Shown one piece after another: positions 7,683-16,009 of a stretch of DNA of 64,000 nt. Source of the DNA: an uncultured Collinsella sp. (GTDB taxonomy: Bacteria; Actinomycetota; Coriobacteriia; Coriobacteriales; Coriobacteriaceae). Position numbers and translations under genes: made by a program. Below the pieces are notes generated by a model. The model saw only the letters and a list, made by a program, of their open reading frames with translations. It did not search any database and had not been told where the DNA came from. The stretch is from assembly GCA_959600835.1 (NCBI GenBank), contig CAUGNQ010000002.1, positions 1 through 64,000 of the forward strand, given 5' to 3'. How positions within the stretch are numbered: the first letter of the stretch is position 1; every line of letters begins with the position of its first letter.

Positions 7683-8849
7683 ATGTTCGAGAAGAGTGTC
7701 GAGGAGCTCACCGAGCTCGGCGCCCAGATCACCACGGCCGAGATTGCTCAGCAGCCCGAGCTTTGGCGTGATACGCTCAACATCTATCGCGAGAACAAGG
7801 AGGCCATCGAGGCCTTCCTGGCCGAGGCTCGCGCTATGGGCGAGGGTCGTCTGTCCGTTGTCTTCACCGGTGCCGGTACGTCCGACTACGTTGGCGATAC
7901 CTGCGCCCCGTACCTGCGTCACGCTGGCAACACTGATCTCTACGACTTTAAGCCCATCGCCACGACCGACATCGTGAGCGCCCCGCGCGACTTCCTGCGC
8001 GCCGAGGATCCCACGCTCGTGGTTTCCTTTGCCCGCTCTGGCAACAGCCCCGAGAGCCTTGCCGCCGTTGCCGTTGCCAAGGAGCTCGTCCACAACGTCA
8101 AGTTCCTCAACATCACCTGCGCTCCCGAGGGCAAGCTTGCCGTCGAGTCTGCCGATGATCCCAATGCGCTGACGCTGCTCATTCCGCGCGCCAACGACAA
8201 GGGCTTCGCCATGACCGGTTCTTATTCCTGCATGACCCTGCTCTCCACCCTTATTTTCGACACTGCCTCTGACGAGCAGAAGGCCGAGTGGGTCGAGACG
8301 ATTGCCAAGATGGGCGAGGAGGTCATCTCCCGTGAGCCCGAGATCGCCGATTACCTGGCTGGCGATTTCAACCGCGTGACCTACTTGGGTTCTGGCTCCT
8401 TCGGTGGCCTTGCTCAGGAGAGCCAGCTCAAGATCCTCGAGCTCGCTCACGGTCTGGTCGCTACTTCCTACGACACCTCCATGGGCTATCGTCACGGACC
8501 TAAGTCCTTCGTCGACGATAAGACGCTCGTCTTCGTGTTCGTCAACAACGACGCCTACACCCGTCAGTACGACATCGACATCCTAAACGAGATCGGTGGC
8601 GACGAGATCGCTCAGCACACCATCGCCGTTCAGCAGGAAGGTGCCACCGTCTATGAGGGTGAGTCCTTCACCTTTAAGGGCTACGAGGCACTTCCCGAGG
8701 GTTACCTTGCTCTGCCGTTCGTGATGTTTGCCCAGGCTATCAGCCTGCTCAACTCCGTCCGCGTGGGCAACACGCCCGATACGCCGAGCCCCACCGGCAC
8801 GGTCAACCGCGTGGTTAAGGGCGTGACGATTCACCCCTTCACCGCTTAA
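7683..8849 (+). CDS. agaS: AgaS-type SIS-domain sugar isomerase/deaminase
   Basis: A 388-residue protein with two SIS domains: VVFTGAGTSDYVGDTCAPYL and VVSFARSGNSPESLAAV in the first, VTYLGSGSFGGLAQESQLKILEL and YRHGPKSFVDD in the second. This is the AgaS/tagatose-6-phosphate ketose-aldose isomerase family. AgaS deaminates galactosamine-6-phosphate to tagatose-6-phosphate plus ammonia. It follows the GntR operator and precedes nagA, so the two would act in series on imported GalNAc-6-P. A GlmS-like aminotransferase is unlikely because there is no glutaminase domain. Confidence 0.9.
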   Translation: MFEKSVEELTELGAQITTAEIAQQPELWRDTLNIYRENKEAIEAFLAEARAMGEGRLSVVFTGAGTSDYVGDTCAPYLRHAGNTDLYDFKPIATTDIVSAPRDFLRAEDPTLVVSFARSGNSPESLAAVAVAKELVHNVKFLNITCAPEGKLAVESADDPNALTLLIPRANDKGFAMTGSYSCMTLLSTLIFDTASDEQKAEWVETIAKMGEEVISREPEIADYLAGDFNRVTYLGSGSFGGLAQESQLKILELAHGLVATSYDTSMGYRHGPKSFVDDKTLVFVFVNNDAYTRQYDIDILNEIGGDEIAQHTIAVQQEGATVYEGESFTFKGYEALPEGYLALPFVMFAQAISLLNSVRVGNTPDTPSPTGTVNRVVKGVTIHPFTA

Positions 8850-8867
8850 TCGCGTCCCCCTGTAAGG

Positions 8868-8909
8868 GCGCCCGTCCGCTCATAACGGCGGGCGGGCGCT
8901 TTTTGTTTT
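8868..8909 (+). terminator. Rho-independent terminator after agaS
   Basis: The GC-rich stem GCGCCCGTCCGC / GCGGGCGGGCGC, with an 8-nt loop, is followed by TTTTTGTTTT. It separates agaS from nagA, which must have its own promoter or rely on readthrough. Confidence 0.9.
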
Positions 8910-8966
8910 ACGTGAGCTGGGTATAAGCATTACCACAGTCAACTGCTTTAGAAGCGAGGAGTGCAT

Positions 8967-10136
8967 ATGAGCACGTACGCAATTAAGGCTGGCAAGTTCT
9001 TCTTGCCGGCAGGCCCGCAACTGGGCGGCTATCTTATGGTCGAGGATGGCGTTTTTGGCGCCTGGCAGGCCGACGAGCCCTCTTGCGAGATTAAGGACTA
9101 CACGGGATCGTGGATCGCACCGGGTATGGTCGATACTCACATCCATGGCTTCTACAACCACTCAACTACCGATAACGATCCCGAGGGCATCGATATCAGC
9201 TCAACCGAGCTCGCCCGTCGCGGTACCACCAGCTGGCTGCCCACGACGTTCACCGATGGCGTCGAACAGATCAAGGACGCCTGCGCTGCTATCGCCAAGG
9301 CGGACGAGGGCCGCGGCCCCGACTTCTGCGGTGCCCGCATTCAGGGCATCTACCTGGAGGGCCCCTTCTTTACCATGAAGCACGTGGGCGCGCAGAACCC
9401 CGCTTACCTGATTGACCCCTCCGAGGAGGTTTTCGACCAGTGGCAGGAGGCTGCGGGCGGTCGCATCGTTAAGAGCGCCATGGCCGCCGAGCGCGACGGT
9501 GCCGCTGCTTATGCGGCTGCTCTGAACGCCAAGGGCGTGGTGACCAGCATCGGTCACTCCGACGCCACCTACGATGAGTGCATCGCCGCTATCAATGCCG
9601 GTGCCAGCTGCTTTACGCATACCTATAACGGCCAGCGCGGTCTGCATCACCGTGAGCCCGGTGTCGTGGGTGCTGCCATGTCCACGCCCGAGACCTACGC
9701 CGAGATCATCTGTGACGGCAAGCACGTAAACCCTGCCGCCATCAAGGCACTGCTGCAGGCAAAGGGCTGGCAGCACACGGTGCTCATCACCGACTGCCTG
9801 GGCTGCGGCGGCATGCCCGAGGGCAGCTACACCAGTGGTGGCATGGACGTCATCATGAAGGACAACCTGTGCTGGCTCGCCGACGGCAAAAGCATTGCCG
9901 GCTCGGTGCTCACGCTTGCCCAGGGCGTCAAGAACATTGTCGATTGGGGCATCGCCAGCGCTGATATCGCCATTCGCATGGCAACCGAGGTGCCGGCTCG
10001 CTCTGCGCACATCGAGGATAAGTGCGGCAGCATCATGCCGGGTCGCGACGCCGACTTTGTCGTGTTCGACCATGAGCTCACCCTCGTCGAGACGTATGTT
10101 GGCGGCCAGAGCGTCGGCAACGCCTTTACCGATTAA
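8967..10136 (+). CDS. nagA: N-acetylglucosamine/galactosamine-6-phosphate deacetylase
   Basis: A 389-residue amidohydrolase. GMVDTHIHGFYNH is the metal-binding HxH motif, LEGPFFTMKHVGAQNP is the NagA substrate/metal segment, GHSDATYDE and FTHTYNGQRGLHHREPGVVGAA carry further ligands, and LITDCLGCGG holds the catalytic Asp. It removes the acetyl group from GlcNAc-6-P or GalNAc-6-P. Beside agaS and a mannose-type PTS, the GalNAc version (AgaA) is plausible. The start at 8967 is chosen because GCGAGGA lies 6 nt upstream. A second, decayed copy of its last 40 codons lies at 12854-12994. Confidence 0.92.
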   Translation: MSTYAIKAGKFFLPAGPQLGGYLMVEDGVFGAWQADEPSCEIKDYTGSWIAPGMVDTHIHGFYNHSTTDNDPEGIDISSTELARRGTTSWLPTTFTDGVEQIKDACAAIAKADEGRGPDFCGARIQGIYLEGPFFTMKHVGAQNPAYLIDPSEEVFDQWQEAAGGRIVKSAMAAERDGAAAYAAALNAKGVVTSIGHSDATYDECIAAINAGASCFTHTYNGQRGLHHREPGVVGAAMSTPETYAEIICDGKHVNPAAIKALLQAKGWQHTVLITDCLGCGGMPEGSYTSGGMDVIMKDNLCWLADGKSIAGSVLTLAQGVKNIVDWGIASADIAIRMATEVPARSAHIEDKCGSIMPGRDADFVVFDHELTLVETYVGGQSVGNAFTD

Positions 10137-10142
10137 CGATAG

Positions 10143-10180
10143 AAAAAGACGGCGGGCCCGAATCTGCTCGGACCCGCCGT
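10143..10180 (-). terminator. Bidirectional terminator between nagA and a flavodoxin gene
   Basis: The hairpin ACGGCGGGCCCGA / TCGGACCCGCCGT has one mismatch. Only the minus-strand side is followed by TTTTT, so it primarily ends the convergent flavodoxin gene. Confidence 0.8.
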
Positions 10181-10211
10181 ATGGGTTAAACGCTCAAAAG
10201 CACCTTAACAG

Positions 10212-10796
10212 TTACAGCTTGTTAACGATCTTCTTTGCCGTGCGCTTGACGCCGGCCACAAGACCCCCCGCGGGATGCTCCTTTTCGTATGCTAGACGCT
10301 TCTCGCGCTTGGCGTACTCTTCGACGATGATGTCGCCATACTCGTCTTCGATCTTGTCGAAGAAGTCGACGGCGCCCTTAATTTCCTCAGCGGTCGGGTG
10401 TCCCTTCTGGACGCCGCCGTTGAGTTTGAACGGCCCCCACGTATCAAAGCCGGGACAGCCGTAGACGCCCATAAAGATGGCCTGCCTCATGCGGCAGATG
10501 CCATCGATATCCTTGCCGTACCACTTGTTTTTGCCACCGTAGGTCATAAGGCCAAACACCTTGTCCTGCGGCTGCAGCACGTTCGTGAGCACGCGTGCCA
10601 TGTCCTTGTCGATCTCGGAGTAATAGATGCCCGTGGCGACACCGATCAGATGGTATTCGTGCAGGTCGGGGTACTCGTTTTTACCGAGTGACTTCACGTC
10701 GAGGGTATCGATCTCGGGGTGCGCCTCGACGATGGCGTCCACGAGCTTTTTCGTATTGCCGTGGTGGTGTGAGGCATAAAGGATGATGGTTCGCAT
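10212..10796 (-). CDS. Flavodoxin-like protein
   Basis: A 194-residue protein with the FMN phosphate loop LYASHHHGNTKKLVDAI at the N-terminus, then GVATGIYYSEI and GLMTYGGKNKWYG as the other flavin-contact loops. The open frame extends far upstream, but that extension overlaps the lacX gene on the other strand and MRTIILYASHHHG is the natural flavodoxin start. The C-terminus is basic (VAGVKRTAKKIVNKL). It likely carries electrons in the cytoplasm or acts as a menaquinone-dependent protoporphyrinogen oxidase-like protein; partners are unknown. It interrupts the sugar genes on the opposite strand. Confidence 0.85.
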   Translation of the reverse strand: MRTIILYASHHHGNTKKLVDAIVEAHPEIDTLDVKSLGKNEYPDLHEYHLIGVATGIYYSEIDKDMARVLTNVLQPQDKVFGLMTYGGKNKWYGKDIDGICRMRQAIFMGVYGCPGFDTWGPFKLNGGVQKGHPTAEEIKGAVDFFDKIEDEYGDIIVEEYAKREKRLAYEKEHPAGGLVAGVKRTAKKIVNKL

Positions 10797-10952
10797 AAGA
10801 AGGCCTTTCAGCTGTAATTGCATCAATGTCTGTATGGTACCCCGTTGCATGGCTGGGAAACCGGACGCATCGATGAACGTGCGGGTTTGTCCTTTGGTCA
10901 GGGCCGAGACTGGTTCTTGCGAGCAAAAAGCAGTTGTTCGAAAGGATGGACA

Positions 10953-11834
10953 ATGGAATACGCTCTCTCCAACGATTCGATTTCTATCAAGGTCTCCACG
11001 GCCGGTGGTTCGTTTACCTCGATTGAGGCTGGAGGTCGCGAGTACTTGTGGCAGGGCGATCCCGCCGTGTGGTCCGGCCAGGCACCGATTTGCTTCCCGA
11101 TTTGCGGAGGTTTGCGCGATAACAGCGCCATGACGTTTGCCGGACATCATGTGAAGCTCGCCCGCCATGGGTTTGCGCGCAAACAGGAGTGGAAGCTGCT
11201 GAGCCAGAGCGAGAACGAGCTGGCGATGTGCCTGGCTTCGGAGGATAACGCCGCGCTGCTGAGCGATTATCCGTATCCGTTTAAGCTTGTCGCCCGCTAT
11301 ACGCTCGAGGGCGCCGCCGTGCGCGTCTCCTATGAGGTTACCAACGAGGGCACCGAGGACATGCCTTTCTTTATCGGTGGACACCCCGGCTTTAGGTGCC
11401 CGCTCGATGAGGGCGAGGCCTATACGGACTACGAGTTGCGTTTTGAGAAAGACGAGGCTGCTGAGCTTTGCGCTGCCGTCCCCTCGACTGGCTTGATTGA
11501 CGTGACCAACCGCTCCAAGAACCCCATGGTGGGAAAGACGCTGCCTCTGTCACATGAGCTCTTCGATTTTGCGGAGACCATCTTTGACGTGCTCGAGAGC
11601 CGTCAGGTCACGCTTTCCAAAAAGGGCGAGGACAAGGGTGTTCGCCTGAGCTTTGAGGGCTTCCCATATCTCATTGTGTGGAGCAAGCCCGAGGGCGATT
11701 TTGTGGCAGTTGAACCCTGGGGCGGCCTTTCGACCTGCTCCGATGAGGACGACGTGCTTGAGCACAAGCGCGGCTGCCTTATCGCCAAGCCCAAGGAGAC
11801 CGTCGTTCGCTCGTTCACGATTGAGATTCTGTAA
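10953..11834 (+). CDS. lacX: LacX-like aldose 1-epimerase family protein, copy 1
   Basis: A 293-residue galactose-mutarotase-like protein. KLARHGFARKQEW and FFIGGHPGFRCPLDEGE contain the conserved histidines, and FVAVEPWGGLSTC the catalytic-type Glu. The open frame starts earlier, but AAAGGATGG precedes the ATG at 10953. LacX proteins accompany tagatose-6-phosphate pathway genes and probably interconvert anomers of a phosphorylated sugar. It is followed by lacC 59 nt downstream. A near-duplicate of exactly the same length lies at 31294, also followed by lacC. Confidence 0.88.
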   Translation: MEYALSNDSISIKVSTAGGSFTSIEAGGREYLWQGDPAVWSGQAPICFPICGGLRDNSAMTFAGHHVKLARHGFARKQEWKLLSQSENELAMCLASEDNAALLSDYPYPFKLVARYTLEGAAVRVSYEVTNEGTEDMPFFIGGHPGFRCPLDEGEAYTDYELRFEKDEAAELCAAVPSTGLIDVTNRSKNPMVGKTLPLSHELFDFAETIFDVLESRQVTLSKKGEDKGVRLSFEGFPYLIVWSKPEGDFVAVEPWGGLSTCSDEDDVLEHKRGCLIAKPKETVVRSFTIEIL

Positions 11835-11893
11835 TTCCGTTTTGTCGACTCGTATCGCGAGGCACAAGGAGCCTGCGAGATAAGGAGCTAAAA

Positions 11894-12829
11894 ATGATCC
11901 TCACCGTTACGATGAACCCGTCTGTCGATACGCGCTATCAGCTCGATGAGCTCGTCATCGACGACGTCAACCGTGTGACGCCCGAAAAGACCGCCGGCGG
12001 CAAGGGCCTTAACGTAGCCCGCGTCCTTGGTCAGTTGGGCGACGATGTTGTGGCAACCGGCCTGCTTGGTGGCCATATGGGCGCCTATATGGCCGAGCTC
12101 ATGGACGCTAACGGCATTAAGAATGATTTTGTGCCCATCAAGGGCGAGACTCGCATTTGCCTCAACATCCTCCACGCCGGCAACCAGACCGAGCTGCTCG
12201 AGAGCGGCCCGACGATTGCCCCCGAGGAGCTCGATGCCTTTACCGCAAAGTTCGCCGAGCTTGCGAGCAAGGCCGACGTCGTCACCATCTCGGGTTCGTT
12301 GCCCCGCGGTGTCGAGGCAGACTACTATGCCAAGATCACGGGCATTGCCGAGAACGCCGGCGCCAAGGTGCTGCTCGATACCTCGGGTGCTTCGCTCGAG
12401 GCCGCCCTTAAGTCCGAAATTAAGCCCGAGCTGGTCAAGCCTAACCTGACCGAGATCAACGGCCTTTTGGGTACGAGCTTTACCACCGACGATGTGGACG
12501 AGCTCCGCGCCGCGCTCGCCTCTGATGCCCGCTTCTCCGATATCCCCTGGGTCGTCGTGTCCATGGGCGCTGCCGGCTCCGTTGGCTTCCACAATGGCCG
12601 TGCGTTCCGCGCAAAGACGCCCGATATCCCTGCCGTTAACGCCACGGGCTCTGGTGACTCCACTATCGCTGGCTTCGCGCATGCCATTGCTGCTGGCGCG
12701 GACGACGAGACGGTGCTGCGTACCGCCAACACCTGCGGCAAGCTCAATGCCATGGATCCCATGACCGGCCATCTGGTCATGGACCGTTGGGACGAGGTCT
12801 ACAACGGCGTTGTCGTGACCGAGCTGTAA
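11894..12829 (+). CDS. lacC: Tagatose-6-phosphate kinase / 1-phosphofructokinase family, copy 1
   Basis: A 311-residue PfkB-family kinase. MILTVTMNPSVDTRYQLDE and KTAGGKGLNVARVLGQLG form the substrate side, and the NATGSGDSTIAGFAHA segment has the catalytic GSGD. It would phosphorylate tagatose-6-P to tagatose-1,6-bisphosphate using ATP. The neighbours (lacX, AgaS, NagA) favour tagatose-6-P over fructose-1-P, but family members can use both. AAGGAG lies 8 nt before the ATG. It is closely similar to the copy at 32229. Confidence 0.88.
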   Translation: MILTVTMNPSVDTRYQLDELVIDDVNRVTPEKTAGGKGLNVARVLGQLGDDVVATGLLGGHMGAYMAELMDANGIKNDFVPIKGETRICLNILHAGNQTELLESGPTIAPEELDAFTAKFAELASKADVVTISGSLPRGVEADYYAKITGIAENAGAKVLLDTSGASLEAALKSEIKPELVKPNLTEINGLLGTSFTTDDVDELRAALASDARFSDIPWVVVSMGAAGSVGFHNGRAFRAKTPDIPAVNATGSGDSTIAGFAHAIAAGADDETVLRTANTCGKLNAMDPMTGHLVMDRWDEVYNGVVVTEL

Positions 12830-12853
12830 GGGCTTGGGCGTCGGCCCCGGCAT

Positions 12854-12994
12854 CGCTTGCTAGCTCATGTCGACGACAAGTGCGATAGCATTATGTCGGG
12901 GCGCGACGCCGACGTTGTCGTGTTCAATCCCGACCTTACCCTGGTCGAGACGTATGTGGGCGGCAACAGCGTCGGTAACGCGTTTATCGAGTAG
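12854..12994 (+). pseudogene. 3' remnant of a second nagA
   Basis: Read in frame to the TAG at 12992-12994, this stretch encodes AHVDDKCDSIMSGRDADVVV and then NPDLTLVETYVGGNSVGNAF, nearly the same as the end of NagA at 10012-10136 (AHIEDKCGSIMPGRDADFVV ... HELTLVETYVGGQSVGNAF). No start codon or upstream NagA sequence is present. It is about 47 codons of a gene that is otherwise lost, or that arrived as a recombination scar behind lacC. Confidence 0.85.
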
Positions 12995-13026
12995 CCGCCA
13001 AAGAAACGATCCGAGAGGGGATTTAG

Positions 13027-13500
13027 ATGATTTACGGTGCATTGGGCGATATCGAGGAATACCGCGGAATGCTCAAGGGCCTCGATGTGCTGATTGACTG
13101 GTTCGAGGAGAACGATCCGGCGAAGCTCGAGGTCGGCAGCCATCCGATTCTGGGCGACAAGGTCTTTGCGAACGTCATGGCTCCCACGACGCGTCCCGAA
13201 GGCGAGGCTCACTATGAGACGCATCAGCGCTATCACGACCTGCAGATCGACGTCGAGGGTCGCGAGGCCTTTAAGGTTGCCACGGGCAGCCTGACGCTGG
13301 TTCAGGAGTTTGACGAGAAGGACGACTACGATCTGGTCGATTCCGACGCTTCGATCGCCGGCGATCTTGCCGACGACAAGTTCGCGCTGTTTGTTGCCGG
13401 CGAGCCTCACATGCCCACGCTCGAGTTTCCGGGCGATGGCGCACAGCCGGTCAAAAAGATTTGCTTTAAGCTGCTTGCAGATGCTTACTGGGAGGAGTAG
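13027..13500 (+). CDS. YhcH/YjgK/YiaL family protein
   Basis: A 157-residue cupin-like protein. HYETHQRYHDLQIDVEG carries the conserved metal-binding His/Glu residues of the YhcH (NanQ)/EbgC family. In E. coli members act as anomerases for sugars such as sialic acid, or as the small subunit of an evolved beta-galactosidase. GAGAGGGGATT lies just upstream. It may speed interconversion of a sugar intermediate from the neighbouring pathway (inference). A long terminator follows. Confidence 0.85.
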   Translation: MIYGALGDIEEYRGMLKGLDVLIDWFEENDPAKLEVGSHPILGDKVFANVMAPTTRPEGEAHYETHQRYHDLQIDVEGREAFKVATGSLTLVQEFDEKDDYDLVDSDASIAGDLADDKFALFVAGEPHMPTLEFPGDGAQPVKKICFKLLADAYWEE

Positions 13501-13556
13501 CGAGCTACTCGGCTGAGTTGTTCGTATGCTGGCGTGATTCCATTGAGGGGCGCGCT

Positions 13557-13611
13557 TGAGCCCCGTTAATCGCGGTTCCCTTGGGGATTGCGGTTGGCGG
13601 GGCTTTTTGTT
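13557..13611 (+). terminator. Rho-independent terminator after yhcH-like gene
   Basis: GAGCCCCG / CGGGGCTTTTTG with internal pairings (AATCGC/GCGGTT, CCC/GGG) is followed by TTTTTGTTG. Confidence 0.85.
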
Positions 13612-13674
13612 GAGTAGGGGAGTTGCCGGCGGCGTTGTGCTTGGATTGGCGGATATGCGCCCGAAATTGGCAAC

Positions 13675-13697
13675 AAAAAAGCCGCCCGAAGGCGGCT
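13675..13697 (-). terminator. Terminator of the tRNA-Thr gene
   Basis: On the minus strand AGCCGCC-TTCG-GGCGGCT is followed by TTTTTT, 12 nt after the tRNA 3' end. Confidence 0.88.
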
Positions 13698-13708
13698 ATC
13701 TTGTGCAA

Positions 13709-13784
13709 TGGAGCCAGCGACCGGGCTCGAACCGGTGACCCCCGCTTTACGAGAGCGGTGCTCTACCAACTGAGCTACGCTGGC
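13709..13784 (-). tRNA. tRNA-Thr (anticodon CGU)
   Basis: On the minus strand the 7-bp acceptor stem GCCAGCG/CGCTGGC, D-arm GCTC...GAGC, anticodon stem CCGCT/AGCGG with loop CTCGTAA (anticodon CGT), T-arm with GGTTCGAGCC, discriminator T and encoded CCA are all present. It reads ACG codons. Confidence 0.97.
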
Positions 13785-13941
13785 GGCCATATGGTGACGC
13801 AACTGAGGCGTCAACGGCTGTCTATGATACGGGACATCGCAAATCCGCGCAAGTGTTCTGACGGCTTTTCTCACTTTAAATGCACTAATATTGGAGACGC
13901 GATGTCTTGCTCTTACGGGTCTCAAACAGAATGGGGCAGCG

Positions 13942-14424
13942 ATGACTCAACCCAAGATTCTTCTCGCACGCATCGACGACCGTTTCATTTACGGACAAGA
14001 CGTTGAGCTGTGGAACGAAGCCGTGGGTTCCAACCTTGTCCTAATCGTCAACGATGAGATCGCGGCAGATTCGCGCCAATGGGCACCCATGAGGGTGGCG
14101 GCGCCAGAAGGCGTTTGGACGCGGTTTTTCTCGGTGCAAAGGACCATCGACGTCATTCATACCGCAACGCCTCGCCAATTGATTCTGATCATGGTGGCCT
14201 CACCCTCCGATGCGCTCGCGCTGGTTAAGGGCGGTGTGCCGATCACCAAGATCAGCATTGGTCATATGCAGGCAGGGGAGGGCAAGCGTCCCGCAACGCC
14301 CGCAGTTGCCGTAGACGACACAGACGTCGCTGTTCTCAGAGAGCTGCAAAAGCTCGGCATAGAACTAGAAATCCGCTATCTCCCCAGTTCCGCCCCCGAC
14401 CCCATCGGCAATCTGTTCAACTGA
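13942..14424 (+). CDS. Orphan PTS mannose-family EIIB lacking the phosphorylation histidine
   Basis: A 160-residue protein of exactly the same length as the EIIB at 4206 and alignable along its whole length (PKILLARIDDRFIYGQDVELWNEAVGSNL versus RIDNRLVHGQVATQWNSTLGSNL, written in parts). The catalytic HGQ is YGQ: codon TAC gives Tyr17 where His17 should be. It cannot accept phosphate in the usual way. There are no IIA, IIC or IID genes beside it. It may have become a regulatory or decoy subunit that binds the IIA/IIC/IID proteins (inference). The ribosome binding site is weak (GGGGCAGCG). Confidence 0.88.
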   Translation: MTQPKILLARIDDRFIYGQDVELWNEAVGSNLVLIVNDEIAADSRQWAPMRVAAPEGVWTRFFSVQRTIDVIHTATPRQLILIMVASPSDALALVKGGVPITKISIGHMQAGEGKRPATPAVAVDDTDVAVLRELQKLGIELEIRYLPSSAPDPIGNLFN

Positions 14425-14454
14425 TCCCTTGGGGACGGAGGAAAACGGATCATT
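14423..14454 (+). repeat. GGACGGAGGAAA repeat, copy A
   Basis: A GATCCCTT-GGGGACGGAGGAAAACGGATCATT-type element overlaps the stop codon of the orphan EIIB. Related copies lie at 28265, 33372 (reverse) and 62754. The ends form a GATCC/GGATC inverted pair. Confidence 0.75.
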
Positions 14455-14490
14455 TTGCCTTCGTAGGGGATCTGTGTGGCGCTGTCCGCC

Positions 14491-14642
14491 AAAACTATGC
14501 CGGTTTACTACGATGAATTGCTTATCGCCGAGCATGCCAAATTTGCAGAGAATAAAACCGCAGGTAGACGAGTTGCTAATTTTTTATAAACCAGCGCGTG
14601 GTCGGACATAGTGGGTTCATCGTAGTAATTCGGCATAGTTTT
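14491..14642. repeat. 152-bp MITE-like element, copy 1
   Basis: The terminal inverted repeats AAAACTATGCCGGTTTACTA... and its complement ending GGCATAGTTTT match at 25 of 27 positions. The element is exactly 152 bp, as is the copy at 28333-28484, and both contain a central CCGCAGGTAGA. There is no coding capacity. Confidence 0.85.
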
Positions 14643-14690
14643 GTTATGTCACCAATTCGGTGGCATCGAAAAGAAGGATTTAGGCATGAA

Positions 14691-14726
14691 GCAGCGCCCG
14701 TTGGCGGTGGTGCCGGCGGGCGTTGC
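14691..14726 (-). other. Hairpin downstream of galM
   Basis: The GC-rich inverted repeat GCAGCGCCCG / CGGGCGTTGC has an inner GGCG-type pairing. It lacks a T-tract but resembles the galKT terminator hairpin at 33321. It may stabilise the 3' end of the galM message. Confidence 0.45.
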
Positions 14727-14750
14727 TGTGCGAGATGTCGCGTTGTGGGC

Positions 14751-15803
14751 CTAGTGCCTCATAAAGTGGTATTCGATCATATTGCTGTAGGGGTGACCCG
14801 GACCCACAATGCCCTGCGGGAACAGCGGCTGGTGCGGCGTGTCGGGGTACATCTCGGCCTCGAGGGCAAAGCCGGCGCCCCAGCCATAGTTGGCATCGTC
14901 CTTGGCGTGCTCGTCGCCCAGCCAGTTGCCGGTGTAGAGTTGCACGCCCGGGGCGGTGGTGTAGTAGTCCAGCTCACGACCGGTCCACATCTCCTCGACA
15001 TGTAGGGCGCGACGCAGGTTGCGGCCGTACTGATAGCCATCGATGCACAGGCAGTGATCGTAGCCACGGGCCTGCTTAATCTGCGGGTCGTCGGCCTCCA
15101 TGCCGGGTGCGACGGGGCGCAGCTCGCGAAAGTCAAACGGTGTTCCCTCGACCGGAGCGATTTCGCCGGTGGGGATATTCTGCTCGTTAATGGGCAGGTA
15201 GTGGGCGGCGTTGGCGACAAAGAAATGTTCGCAGTCCATGCCGGCGTTATGGCCGGCAAGGTTAAAGTACGTGTGGTTGGTCATGGACACGTAGGTGGCA
15301 CGGTCGCTCTCGCAACCATACTCGATACGGAAGACACCGGTGCGTGTAACGGTAAACACGGCCGTAAAGGTGCGGTTGCCGGGCAGGCCCAGCTCACCAT
15401 CCTCAAGCGAGGTGGTCATGCGCACGGCGTTATGGACCTCGTCGAGCTCAACATCCCACACGCGTTTATGCAGGCCGTGCTCAAGATCGCTGTGTAGGTT
15501 GTTGGCGCCCTCGTTGGCGGGCATATGCCAGTCCGTGCCGTCGATGGTGATCGTGGCGCCCGCGGTGCGGTTTGCCACGGGGCCGATGGTCGCGCCAAAG
15601 CAGGCGGGGTTGTCAAAGTAATCCTCGAGCTTATCGAAGCCCAGCACAACATCGCGCACGTTGCCGGGAATATCGGGCACATCGATACCCAGCACGGTGG
15701 CGCCATAGTCCATAATGCGAACGCAGATCTCGGGCCCGTTGAGGGTGTAACGATGAACGGGGGTACCGCAGGGCGCGGTGCCGAAAAGCTCGGAAGTGAT
15801 CAT
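14751..15803 (-). CDS. galM: Aldose 1-epimerase (galactose mutarotase)
   Basis: A 350-residue GalM. FGATIGPVANRTAGA and NNLHSDLEHGLHKRVWD lie in the sugar-binding cleft, MTNHTYFNLAGH carries the catalytic His, and GFALEAEMYPDTPHQPLFPQ the catalytic Glu region. It interconverts beta- and alpha-D-galactose so that galactokinase can act. The frame is open to 15863, but TTAGGAACC precedes the ATG at 15803 with normal spacing. It is divergent from the DeoR regulator at 16010, so the two probably share a control region. Confidence 0.93.
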   Translation of the reverse strand: MITSELFGTAPCGTPVHRYTLNGPEICVRIMDYGATVLGIDVPDIPGNVRDVVLGFDKLEDYFDNPACFGATIGPVANRTAGATITIDGTDWHMPANEGANNLHSDLEHGLHKRVWDVELDEVHNAVRMTTSLEDGELGLPGNRTFTAVFTVTRTGVFRIEYGCESDRATYVSMTNHTYFNLAGHNAGMDCEHFFVANAAHYLPINEQNIPTGEIAPVEGTPFDFRELRPVAPGMEADDPQIKQARGYDHCLCIDGYQYGRNLRRALHVEEMWTGRELDYYTTAPGVQLYTGNWLGDEHAKDDANYGWGAGFALEAEMYPDTPHQPLFPQGIVGPGHPYSNMIEYHFMRH

Positions 15804-15968
15804 TTGGTTCCTAACATCGAGATAATTCGGACAAACTGTAGCGCGAACAGGCGAGATTATCACTACACCCCACTAAAGCAGGGGGTATTTTTCTCAAAAA
15901 AGTGATGATTGGAGCTGTGCGGGTGTTCATTTTTGACCCGCACGAGTCTGATACAATTTGTTCGTTAC

Positions 15969-15978
15969 TGTTTGAATG
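15969..15978 (+). promoter_or_regulatory. Candidate DeoR (LacR) operator at its own promoter
   Basis: TGTTTGAATG within GTTACTGTTTGAATG. Nearly the same 15 bases occur upstream of lacA (29800), and the 10-mer occurs upstream of lacF (27708). Confidence 0.5.
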
Positions 15979-16009
15979 ATATGCGCGCAAAGAACGGCGA
16001 GGATTCATC

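Noticed and set aside
10797..11384. N-terminal extension of the flavodoxin frame
   Set aside because: It overlaps the well-supported lacX gene on the other strand, and the flavodoxin fold begins at MRTIILYASHHHG.
14491..14642. Insertion sequence
   Set aside because: Terminal inverted repeats are present but the 152-bp element has no transposase; classed as MITE-like.
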